Shown piece after piece: positions 1 through 7,280 of a stretch of DNA of 8,025 bases. The position numbers were made by a program, and so were the translations under genes. The notes under the pieces were generated by a model. It worked only from the letters and a program-made list of their open reading frames with translations, had not been told where the DNA came from and did no database searches. Where the stretch lies: the NCBI GenBank assembly GCA_011371325.1, contig DRQV01000163.1:1-8025 (forward strand), read 5' to 3'. Source of the stretch: Thioploca sp. (GTDB taxonomy: Bacteria; Pseudomonadota; Gammaproteobacteria; Beggiatoales; Beggiatoaceae). Positions within the stretch are counted from its first letter, which is position 1. Every line of letters begins with the position of its first letter.

Positions 1-775
1 CAATATTAGAATCAACCGCTAAAAAATCATTGATACTAACCACTATTTCATCTAATGAGCCATTACCAGCTCGTTCTCCCATACCATTTACAGTAGCATG
101 GATACCTTGAATACCCGCCTTCACCGCAGCCATAGCATTTGCAGTAGCCAAACCATAGTCATTATGAGAGTGAAAGTCAAAATGAGTTGTTGGATAACGT
201 TTCACTATATCAGTAATATATTTAAAGGTTTCAAAAGGTTGAAAAATACCCAAAGTATCTGGCAACATAATTCTCTTAACTGGTAAAGTTAACAATGCGT
301 CAATCATGGTATACACATAATCAGCAGAAGTTATTATTCCATTGGAAAAATCTTCTAAATAAACATTGACTTGGATGTCACTTTCAGCAGCATACAATAC
401 GGTTTCTTGAATATCTTTAATATGTTGTTCTGGGCTTTTTTTTAACTGTTCAGTACAATGTTTAAATGAACCTTTGGTTAATAAATTAACTCTTTTTATT
501 CCTACTGATTTTGCCCAATCTACTGACTTATGTTTATCTATAAAAGCTAAAATTTCAAACTTATCAACCAAATCAACTTCTTTAGCCCATCGCAACATTT
601 TTAGTACAGATTGTAATTCACCTTTAGAAACTCGAGCTGATGCTACTTCTAATCTGTCAACTTTAACCTCGGTTAATAACATTTTAGAAATTGTCAGTTT
701 TTCTTCTGGAGTGTAGGATACATTTTGCATTTGTTCCCCATCTCTCAGAGTAGTGTCCATAATTTCAATTTTCAT
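1..775 (-). CDS. 2-isopropylmalate/citramalate synthase-like DRE-TIM metallolyase (3' end outside window)
   Basis: This gene encodes an acyl-CoA-condensing TIM-barrel enzyme, cytoplasmic and metal-dependent. The family joins acetyl-CoA to a 2-oxo acid (2-oxoisovalerate for leucine, pyruvate for citramalate and isoleucine). I translated the minus strand by hand, giving 258 residues with no stop. Residues 7-15 read DTTLRDGEQ, the family signature with catalytic Arg11 and metal ligand Asp12. HSHNDYGLA at 202-210 supplies the two metal-binding histidines (202, 204). NGMGERAGN at 230-238 is the second family signature. KGSFKHC at 101-107 and YLEDFSNG at 139-146 recall, from memory, the shorter-N-terminus subgroup common in Bacteroidetes, usually labelled 2-isopropylmalate synthase. 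Full members are about 500 residues with a C-terminal regulatory domain, so about half is missing here through the window edge. The start ATG (775-773) overlaps the ftsW stop as ATGA, suggesting translational coupling. Family is certain; substrate (leuA-like or cimA-like) is not, so no symbol is given. Confidence 0.88.
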   Translation of the reverse strand, partial: MKIEIMDTTLRDGEQMQNVSYTPEEKLTISKMLLTEVKVDRLEVASARVSKGELQSVLKMLRWAKEVDLVDKFEILAFIDKHKSVDWAKSVGIKRVNLLTKGSFKHCTEQLKKSPEQHIKDIQETVLYAAESDIQVNVYLEDFSNGIITSADYVYTMIDALLTLPVKRIMLPDTLGIFQPFETFKYITDIVKRYPTTHFDFHSHNDYGLATANAMAAVKAGIQGIHATVNGMGERAGNGSLDEIVVSINDFLAVDSNI

Positions 776-1902
776 TTTTTCTTAATTACTTGAGTAGTTT
801 CATAGTCAATTCTTAGCAAAATAGCAAACATTATAAATGTCACAATTATACTAGACCCACCATAGCTCATCAACGGTAAAGTTAAACCTTTAGTTGGCAA
901 TAAACCCATATTTACTCCTAAGTTAATACTAGTTTGTAAACCTATAATTAAACCAATTCCATAAGTTAAATAAGCTGCATAATGTAATCCGCAACGTTCA
1001 GTGCGAAATGCTATAGCAAAAATTCGTAATATTATAAAAGCAAATAAACCTATCACAGTAATAACTCCAACTAAACCTAATTCTTCAGCAAGTATAGCAA
1101 ATAAAAAATCAGTATGAGCTTCTGGTAAATAAGTTACCGATTGGATACTGTTGCCTAAACCAAGCCCGAATAGTTCACCTTGACCAATTGCGATTAAAGC
1201 TTGAGTTAATTGAAAACCACTGTTAAAAGGGTCTTGCCAAGGATCAATAAAGATCGTTAAACGTTCTAATCGATAAGGTGCTAATATAATAAGAAAACTT
1301 AGTACCAACATTACGATAATTACCCACCACAGAAATTGTCGCATTGGAACTCCAGCTAGAAATAACATACCCAGTACGGTTAAAAATAGTACTACAATCG
1401 TACCATAATCTGGTTCTAATAGTAATAAACTAGTTATTATACATACAATTGCTATTGGCTTAAGAAATCCACTCAATGCTTCTCGAACTTCTTTGCTACG
1501 CCGAACTAAATAACCAGCTAAATATAATACAATAAACAGCTTCATTAATTCTGCTGGTTGGAAACGAATAAAACCTAAATTCATCCAACGCATACTACCA
1601 TTAACTACATGACCGATACCTGGAATAAGAGTCATAATTAATAGTAAAATACCTAAGAATAATAATGAAATACTCCAATATTGCCAAGTTTTTATCGGTA
1701 TAAAAATAATAATAGTGGCTAATACCATTCCCATACCAATATAAGACAACTGTCGCCAAAAAAAATATAATGGTTCAGAGAATTTAGTTTGAGATATATT
1801 AATAGATGCAGAAGTCAGTATAACTAAACCTAATAAAATTAATACCGTTACTGCTAGAAATAAATTAGTATCACAACTTTTAAATTGTTTAATATTGAAC
1901 AT
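772..1902 (-). CDS. ftsW: FtsW, SEDS-family peptidoglycan glycosyltransferase of the divisome
   Basis: This 376-residue polytopic inner-membrane protein polymerises lipid II into septal glycan strands together with a class B PBP (FtsI). About ten hydrophobic segments are visible, the first near residues 15-33 and the last near 347-365. Family motifs are all present: NGSMRW at 101-106, PAELMK at 116-121, EPDYGT at 163-168, and YLPEAHTDF at 258-266, whose Asp265 aligns with the catalytic aspartate of SEDS enzymes. PTKGLTLPLMSYGGSS at 336-351 has the GLTLPL form typical of FtsW rather than the usual RodA form, which decides the call. Length is normal for the core family. The ATG start at 1902-1900 directly precedes the first membrane segment, but upstream there is no clear Shine-Dalgarno. 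The gene is not flanked by murD or murG, so it appears to lie outside the usual dcw cluster. Its TGA stop overlaps the next gene's ATG. RodA is the main alternative and is less likely. Confidence 0.93.
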   Translation of the reverse strand: MFNIKQFKSCDTNLFLAVTVLILLGLVILTSASINISQTKFSEPLYFFWRQLSYIGMGMVLATIIIFIPIKTWQYWSISLLFLGILLLIMTLIPGIGHVVNGSMRWMNLGFIRFQPAELMKLFIVLYLAGYLVRRSKEVREALSGFLKPIAIVCIITSLLLLEPDYGTIVVLFLTVLGMLFLAGVPMRQFLWWVIIVMLVLSFLIILAPYRLERLTIFIDPWQDPFNSGFQLTQALIAIGQGELFGLGLGNSIQSVTYLPEAHTDFLFAILAEELGLVGVITVIGLFAFIILRIFAIAFRTERCGLHYAAYLTYGIGLIIGLQTSINLGVNMGLLPTKGLTLPLMSYGGSSIIVTFIMFAILLRIDYETTQVIKKK

Positions 1903-1945
1903 TATTAAATATTTACTAAAGGTTATGGTGTTTCGTTAATAAAAA

Positions 1946-1951
1946 ATTATA
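1946..1951 (-). promoter_or_regulatory. Candidate -10 box for the ftsW transcription unit
   Basis: The minus strand reads TATAAT here, about 44 bases upstream of the ftsW start codon. No good -35 hexamer lies 16-18 bases upstream (the minus strand reads aaatct at 17), and there is no extended -10 TG. The position is sensible for the ftsW operon, but perfect -10 boxes occur by chance in AT-rich spacers. Confidence 0.3.
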
Positions 1952-2239
1952 GAAAAATAAATCATGCTAGATTTGGCCATTGCTCAAAGAAAGGAATATG
2001 GGAAAGTTATTCGCACTATAATTCTTTTGATGATTGAGATAGTAAGTACTGAACAAATCTAGTAAAATGTTTATCAATCACTTTTAGTTTTTTTATTATC
2101 TCAAATAAACACTTTTGAACACAGAGCATAAGAACAAGGGAAAAATATCCTGTAAATCCTTTAATCTCGACAAGGGTTTATTAGCTAAAATTATTACTTT
2201 CATAGTGAATGTTATATAGTAATTCCCAATTGAATAGAT

Positions 2240-2245
2240 TATAAT
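2240..2245 (+). promoter_or_regulatory. Candidate -10 box for the hybrid kinase gene
   Basis: A perfect TATAAT lies 59 bases before the chosen ATG at 2305. The sequence at the matching -35 position (tagtaa) is poor, so an activator or another sigma factor would be needed if this is the true promoter. A second, weaker box (tatagt, 2215-2220) lies just upstream. Confidence 0.33.
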
Positions 2246-2291
2246 AACATCAAATAAACAATTGCTTATTGAATTTTATTGAGAATTTAAC

Positions 2292-2296
2292 TGGAG
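2292..2296 (+). promoter_or_regulatory. Ribosome binding site that sets the kinase start
   Basis: The sequence tggag lies 8 bases before the ATG at 2305. The same frame is open from a TTG at 2269, but that TTG has no Shine-Dalgarno before it and would add 12 polar residues ahead of the membrane helix. The ATG at 2305 is therefore preferred. Confidence 0.7.
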
Positions 2297-2304
2297 TTTA
2301 TAAA

Positions 2305-5300
2305 ATGAATTTTAATATTTTCCAATCAATGCGAAACAAAATGATAGTTTTACTTCTAATTATTGCTTTACTGCCATTATTTATAGTTGGACTACTATTT
2401 TATAACGAATCCCAAACCTTGTTGACAAAGGAAATCGCTAATCGGTTGACCAGTATACGTGATATTAAGGCTCAACAAATTAAAGGCTATTTCACTCAAA
2501 CAGTTAATGATATTCGATTATTAGCTCAAGATCCTATAACTATTTCTGCTATCAAAGATTTTGAGGCAATAGCTCATCCAAAAATGGGAAATAATGATGA
2601 AATAACTGGTATGAAAAATTATCGTAATTTATATTTAAATAATTCTCAACTAATTAGTAATGAAAATCCATATTATAAAATCCATTCCAAATATCATCCA
2701 TTTTTCAAAAAATATAAAGAAATTAATGATTATTACGATATTCTCATAGTCGATCTGCATTCGGGTGATATTTTATATACCGTTATAAAAGAAGATGATT
2801 TTGGAACTTCATTATTAAATGGAGCTTATGCAAATACTAATATCGGCCATGTTTTTAATAATACAGTTAATAATAATGATAAGAATTTTACTAGTTTAGA
2901 AGATTTTGCTTATTATCCACCCTCTAAAACAGCGGTATCATTTATTGCAGCCCCAATTTTTGATGCTTCTAAATTAATAGGAGTATTGATATTACAATTA
3001 TCTATTAAAAAAGTTGATGCAATCATGCAGTATAGCAATGGATTAGGTGAAAATGGCGAAACCATATTATTGGGTGAAGACGATCATTTATTACGTTCCA
3101 ATTCACGTTTTTTTGAGCAAGATACTTTATTTAATTTAAAAATAGATAATTATGCTAGTCGAGACAAGGGAAAAACTGGTATTAAAAAAATAATTGATTC
3201 TAATGGTAAAAAAATATTAGTTGCATATACACCTTTACAAATAAATGGGTTAAATTGGTCATTACATGCCAAAATAGATTGGGATGAAGCGACTAGTGGT
3301 ATGCGGATTATGTTGTGGTGGAGTATTTTTATTATTGGAATCAGTATTATAATAATAATTAGGATTGCGATATTATTCAGTAATAATTTTATTAATCCTA
3401 TCCGTATAATAACCCATGCTACTCATACTCTGATAGCTGGCAATATGAACGTACCACTTGATACTAATAGGAAAGATGAAATTGGCCAACTTGCTAAAGC
3501 CTTTCAGCAAATGGTTACAGATGTATTACAAATAACTGAGGATATTGTCCAAGTATCTAATGGGTTAGCAGAAGGCAATCTTAGCGTTAAACCAAAATTT
3601 AATTACCAAGGCAATTTTGTCCAGATTAAAAATGCTCTTAATAACGCTTTATATAACCAACAACAAATAATTAAAGATTTTGTGCAAATTTCTCAAGGAA
3701 TGGCGGATGGTAACTTACAATTAACCACTCAAGCTCAATATAAAGGGGATTTTATTCAAATTAAAGATTCATTAACTATCGCATTAAATAATTTACATTT
3801 AGTGGTAGATGATATTGTACAAGTATCACAGGGTTTGGCTAAAGGTAATTTAAACGTAGTAGCTAAAGCTGAATATAGTGGAGATTTTATCCAAATAAAA
3901 CAAGCTTTAGAGATAGCTTTATCTAGTTTAGGTTCAGTAATTAAAGATATTGTATTAGTTTCAAAAGGATTAGCAGCTGGTAATCTTGACCTTACTCCTC
4001 AAGTTAAAGAATATCATGGTGATTTTATCCAAATCCAAGAAGCATTAAGTACTACTCTATCAGATCAACGTGAAGTGATTGAAGATATAGTATTTATCTC
4101 AGAAGGTTTGTTAATGGGAAATCTCGCTATAACTTCCAAAATTAGATATCGTGGAGATTTTGCCAAAATTGAAGGAGTTTTAGTAACTTTATCTTCTATT
4201 TTAAGTTATTTGGTCAAAGATATTGTGCAAGCTTCACAAGATTTAGCAGACGGTAAAATAATTACTACTAAAGCCGAATATGTTGGAGATTTTGCTAAAA
4301 TTAAAACCGCTTTAGAAAAAGCTTCTCAACAATTAGTCAAAGCAACTAAACAAAATAGCTTACAAGATTGGCTAAAAACAGGGCATAATCAATTAAATGA
4401 TCAAATGAGTGGGGAACAGAATATTGTAGAATTAACTCATAATATGGTGTCTTTTTTAACTCTATATTTGGATGCCAATATTGGCCTATGTTATTTAATT
4501 GAAGAGCCAACCAATACTAATTTGATAAAGCTAGTTGCCAGCCATGCTCATAATCGTCGTAAAAATATTGCAGATGAATTTGAGTTTAGTAAAGGATTAG
4601 TTGAACGATCTGTTAAAGAACAAAAAATTATAGCGATTGAAGTTGCGTCAGATTTAAGTGAGGCTATACCCAAATATATAACAGTCATTCCATTTTTATA
4701 TGAAAATTCAGTTAAAGGAATAATTTTATTAGGTAATTCAGCTAATTTGACTGAAGTTCAGTTGGAATTTATTAATCAAGTAATGCCAACTGTTGGAGTA
4801 GCTATTAATTCAGTTGAAGTTAGAACTAAAATGCAAGAGCTATTGCAACAAACTCAAATCCAAACTCAAGAATTAGAACAGCAACAAGAAGAATTGAAAC
4901 ATAACAATGAGGAGTTACAAAGCCAATCTGAAGAATTACAAATTCAATCTGAAGAATTGCGACAATCTAATGAATCTTTGGAAGAACGTACTGATGAATT
5001 AGAACGGCAGAAACAAGATATTATAGAAAAAAATATAATATTGGAAAAAGTTAAACAAGATATTGAAACTAAAGCTAAAGAAATAGAATTAGCTAGTAAA
5101 TATAAATCGGAATTTTTGGCTAATATGTCGCATGAACTGCGAACTCCTTTGAATAGTTTATTAATTTTGGCTCAATTATTAGCTGATAATAAAGATAAAA
5201 ATTTAACCGATAAACAAGTTGAGTATGCTAGAACTATTTATAATTCTGGGATTAATTTACTTAAACTTATCAACGATATACTAGATTTATCAAAGGTAGA

Positions 5301-7095
5301 AGCTGGTAAAATTGAGATTAATATTGAAGATGTGTTATTAACCGATTTAATTATGAATGTTGAACAAGAATTTCGACCTCTGGCAGAAAATAAAAACTTA
5401 GTTTTCCAAATTACCATCGCAGATGATATTCCTAAATTATTACATACTGATGGTCAACGTTTAAAACAAATTCTTAATAATTTACTATCCAATGCTTTTA
5501 AATTCACTAGTGAAGGCGAAGTTAAAATTACCATTTATCATCCATCCAGACATAATGATGTTATAAAATATAAACCGAATGAAACTATTGTGATTGAAGT
5601 TAGTGACACTGGAATTGGGATTCCGGAAAGCAAACAGGAATCTATTTTTGCTGCTTTTCAACAGGCTGATGGCACTACCAGCCGTAATTATGGTGGTACT
5701 GGCTTAGGTTTGTCAATTTCACGTCAATTAGCCCGTTTGCTTGGTGGAGAATTAAAATTACGCAGTGAGGAAGGTAAAGGTAGTTCGTTTATTTTATACT
5801 TACCTCAAAAGTCTATAACTGCAAATGAATATTCAGATGTTAAGCAAGAAATGAATATAGTTTTACCAACGGTTAATACAGTATCTAATATTTCCATCGA
5901 TGATCGGCATAATTTAATTGATGGTGATAAATTATTATTGATTATTGAGGATGATTTTGCTTTTGTAAATATTCTTTTGGAAACAGCCCGAGATAAAGAT
6001 TTTAAATGTTTAGTTGCTGATGATGGTAAAACTGGTTTACAATTAGCCGAAGAATTTCAACCAGATGCAATTATTCTTGATATAGATTTGCCACGAATAG
6101 ATGGCTTAACAGTCATGGAAAGATTAAAAGCAAATCCTAAAACTAAAGATATCTTGATACATTTTATTTCTGCTTCTGAAATAAGTGGGGATGCTATAGA
6201 TATGGCGATTGGTTGCTTACGTAAACCGGTTAACATGGAACAACTTTCTGAGGCATTTAAACAAATAGAACAATTGATTACCAAACAAGTTAAAAATTTA
6301 TTAGTCATTTCTGATTCGGAATCACATATCCAACAAATTTTAGATCTGATAACCAATAAAGATATTCAGACTACTAAATCGGTTACCATAGAAGATGCCT
6401 TACATTGTATAAAAACTACTGTATACGACTGTATAATTTTGGATATGGATATAGAACATCGTTCTAGCAATAAGCTTATTAAACGGATGCAAAATACTCC
6501 AGATTCTTGTAAAACTCCTGTGATTATTTATTCTGAACAAGAATTAACTCCAGATGAAGAAATTTTATTACAGCAATGTACAGATAATTTAGTATTAAAA
6601 TCATTACGTTCCCCAACTCGTTTATTAGATGAAGCTACATTGTTTTTACATCAACTGGAAGCAAATTTACCAGAAGATAAACAAACTATGTTGAAAATGG
6701 TACATAATAAAACTACGATTTTAAAATATAAGAAAGTTATGATAGTGGATGATGATATACGCAATGTTTTTGCCTTGGTTACAATATTAGAAAATAAAGA
6801 TATGGAAGTATTAGTCGCTAATAATGGTGAAGAATCTTTGATTTTATTAGAAAAGCATGATGATATTGCTATTATTTTAATGGATATTATGATGCCAACA
6901 ATGGATGGTTATGAAACTATGAAAAAGATTCGTAAACAACCTAAATATAAAAAATTACCAATTATCGCCCTTACTGCTAAAGCCATGAAAGGTGATAAAA
7001 CAAAATGTATTGAGGCAGGAGCTAACGATTATCTAGCTAAACCGATTGATTCTAATAAATTAATTTCACTAATGCGAGTTTGGTTGTATCAATAA
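2305..7095 (+). CDS. Giant hybrid sensor histidine kinase: Cache sensor, poly-HAMP, GAF, HisKA, HATPase, three receiver domains
   Basis: This inner-membrane hybrid kinase has 1596 residues, numbered from the ATG at 2305. Membrane helix 1 is near 13-33. A periplasmic Cache-type sensor spans about 34-330, with the AQQIKGYF motif at 57-64. Helix 2 is near 336-358. A canonical HAMP follows at about 357-408 (Pro365, DEIGQL at 391-396). Six HAMP-like repeats fill 410-679. A GAF-type domain opens with DWLKTG and spans about 683-838. A Gln/Glu-rich coiled coil covers about 840-930. HisKA has SHELRTP with phospho-acceptor His943. The ATPase has an N box near 1054-1063, DTGIGIP at 1101-1107 and GGTGLGLS at 1130-1137. 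Receiver 1 has Asp1259 and Lys1307. Receiver 2 is partly degenerate, with Asp1380 and Lys1432. Receiver 3 is intact, with DDD at 1482-1484, Asp1527, Thr1557 and Lys1579. The protein ends on receiver 3 with no Hpt or DNA-binding output, so an unlinked phosphotransfer partner is inferred. The ligand is unknown. Architecture is certain; physiological role is not. Confidence 0.95.
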   Translation: MNFNIFQSMRNKMIVLLLIIALLPLFIVGLLFYNESQTLLTKEIANRLTSIRDIKAQQIKGYFTQTVNDIRLLAQDPITISAIKDFEAIAHPKMGNNDEITGMKNYRNLYLNNSQLISNENPYYKIHSKYHPFFKKYKEINDYYDILIVDLHSGDILYTVIKEDDFGTSLLNGAYANTNIGHVFNNTVNNNDKNFTSLEDFAYYPPSKTAVSFIAAPIFDASKLIGVLILQLSIKKVDAIMQYSNGLGENGETILLGEDDHLLRSNSRFFEQDTLFNLKIDNYASRDKGKTGIKKIIDSNGKKILVAYTPLQINGLNWSLHAKIDWDEATSGMRIMLWWSIFIIGISIIIIIRIAILFSNNFINPIRIITHATHTLIAGNMNVPLDTNRKDEIGQLAKAFQQMVTDVLQITEDIVQVSNGLAEGNLSVKPKFNYQGNFVQIKNALNNALYNQQQIIKDFVQISQGMADGNLQLTTQAQYKGDFIQIKDSLTIALNNLHLVVDDIVQVSQGLAKGNLNVVAKAEYSGDFIQIKQALEIALSSLGSVIKDIVLVSKGLAAGNLDLTPQVKEYHGDFIQIQEALSTTLSDQREVIEDIVFISEGLLMGNLAITSKIRYRGDFAKIEGVLVTLSSILSYLVKDIVQASQDLADGKIITTKAEYVGDFAKIKTALEKASQQLVKATKQNSLQDWLKTGHNQLNDQMSGEQNIVELTHNMVSFLTLYLDANIGLCYLIEEPTNTNLIKLVASHAHNRRKNIADEFEFSKGLVERSVKEQKIIAIEVASDLSEAIPKYITVIPFLYENSVKGIILLGNSANLTEVQLEFINQVMPTVGVAINSVEVRTKMQELLQQTQIQTQELEQQQEELKHNNEELQSQSEELQIQSEELRQSNESLEERTDELERQKQDIIEKNIILEKVKQDIETKAKEIELASKYKSEFLANMSHELRTPLNSLLILAQLLADNKDKNLTDKQVEYARTIYNSGINLLKLINDILDLSKVEAGKIEINIEDVLLTDLIMNVEQEFRPLAENKNLVFQITIADDIPKLLHTDGQRLKQILNNLLSNAFKFTSEGEVKITIYHPSRHNDVIKYKPNETIVIEVSDTGIGIPESKQESIFAAFQQADGTTSRNYGGTGLGLSISRQLARLLGGELKLRSEEGKGSSFILYLPQKSITANEYSDVKQEMNIVLPTVNTVSNISIDDRHNLIDGDKLLLIIEDDFAFVNILLETARDKDFKCLVADDGKTGLQLAEEFQPDAIILDIDLPRIDGLTVMERLKANPKTKDILIHFISASEISGDAIDMAIGCLRKPVNMEQLSEAFKQIEQLITKQVKNLLVISDSESHIQQILDLITNKDIQTTKSVTIEDALHCIKTTVYDCIILDMDIEHRSSNKLIKRMQNTPDSCKTPVIIYSEQELTPDEEILLQQCTDNLVLKSLRSPTRLLDEATLFLHQLEANLPEDKQTMLKMVHNKTTILKYKKVMIVDDDIRNVFALVTILENKDMEVLVANNGEESLILLEKHDDIAIILMDIMMPTMDGYETMKKIRKQPKYKKLPIIALTAKAMKGDKTKCIEAGANDYLAKPIDSNKLISLMRVWLYQ
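3532..4341 (+). repeat. Six tandem HAMP-like repeats encoded inside the kinase
   Basis: Units begin at 3532, 3667, 3802, 3937, 4075 and 4210. They encode 45, 45, 45, 46, 45 and 44 residues. Each unit follows the pattern D-[IF]-V-x3-S-x-[GD]-[LM]-x2-G-[NK]-[LI], then a short linker, then G-[DN]-F-x-[QK]-I-[KQE] and a helix. For example, unit 1 has DIVQVSNGLAEGN and unit 3 has DIVQVSQGLAKGN. This two-helix, glycine-linked layout resembles divergent HAMP modules. The DNA copies have drifted much more than the protein pattern, so the duplications look old and selected. In the protein the array directly follows the canonical HAMP and precedes the GAF domain. Confidence 0.88.
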
Positions 7096-7280
7096 ATTTA
7101 TTTTACATAAAAAGTAAGGTTAGCATATAGTAAACCATAACAAAATTTAACAAATATTCATAAATAAACCTTGTATTTTTTATATTTAGCCCGATATTAA
7201 TTATAATAAATAACATTTTAACATGATTTGAGGATTAGGATTGAATCGGGAAATGCTATTAATAAAATTAAAGGTAATTT
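7096..7280. other. Spacer between kinase and secreted-protein gene
   Basis: This 185-base AT-rich gap has no gene. No convincing hairpin followed by a T run closes the kinase transcript. It contains a candidate promoter (7179-7207) and a six-base inverted pair, cccgat at 7190-7195 and atcggg at 7245-7250, whose arms are 49 bases apart. A short tandem of aggatt lies at 7231-7242. Confidence 0.6.
7179..7207 (+). promoter_or_regulatory. Candidate sigma-70-type promoter for the secreted-protein gene
   Basis: tttata (7179-7184, four of six matches to the -35 consensus) is followed after 17 bases by a perfect tataat (7202-7207), 73 bases before the ATG at 7281. The spacing is ideal, but the AT-rich context makes chance matches likely. 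Confidence 0.38.

Larger units (their letters stand above)
1903..2304. other. Divergent intergenic region, no gene seen
   Basis: About 400 bases separate the start of ftsW (leftward) from the start of the kinase (rightward). No open frame here has a plausible start, ribosome site and length; the ATG near 1998 is followed by only seven codons. I see no tRNA, riboswitch or strong hairpin. It holds one TATAAT-like box for each direction and an 11-base direct repeat (tcaaataaaca at 2101-2111 and 2250-2260), which could arise by chance in such AT-rich DNA. Confidence 0.7.

Noticed and set aside
98..286. Plus-strand open frame of 62 codons
   Set aside because: It lies antisense within the synthase gene, whose minus frame carries the family signature motifs. 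It has no recognisable protein features.
474..716. Plus-strand open frame of 80 codons
   Set aside because: It is antisense to the conserved N-terminal part of the synthase, so it is a shadow frame.
2101..2260. 11-base direct repeat (tcaaataaaca) as a regulator site or insertion footprint
   Set aside because: Only two copies lie 149 bases apart in very AT-rich DNA, with no transposase or terminal inverted repeats between them. Chance is a reasonable explanation.
2269..2304. TTG start extending the kinase by 12 residues
   Set aside because: It has no Shine-Dalgarno, while ATG 2305 has tggag at good spacing and puts the membrane helix close to the N-terminus.
1903..2304. Riboswitch or small RNA upstream of the kinase
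   Set aside because: I found no recognisable aptamer core or strong paired stems. Short complementary stretches such as attact/agtaat are too weak.
3532..4341. Repeated DNA as a CRISPR array or satellite
   Set aside because: The units are in-frame coding repeats of about 135 bases with diverged DNA and conserved protein pattern. There are no short identical repeats with unique spacers.
6057..6356. Minus-strand open frame of 99 codons
   Set aside because: It is antisense to receivers 1 and 2 of the kinase. The plus frame shows clear receiver motifs here.
7096..7180. Rho-independent terminator after the kinase
   Set aside because: A T run is present (ttgtattttt near 7171-7180), but I could find no GC-containing stem just before it.
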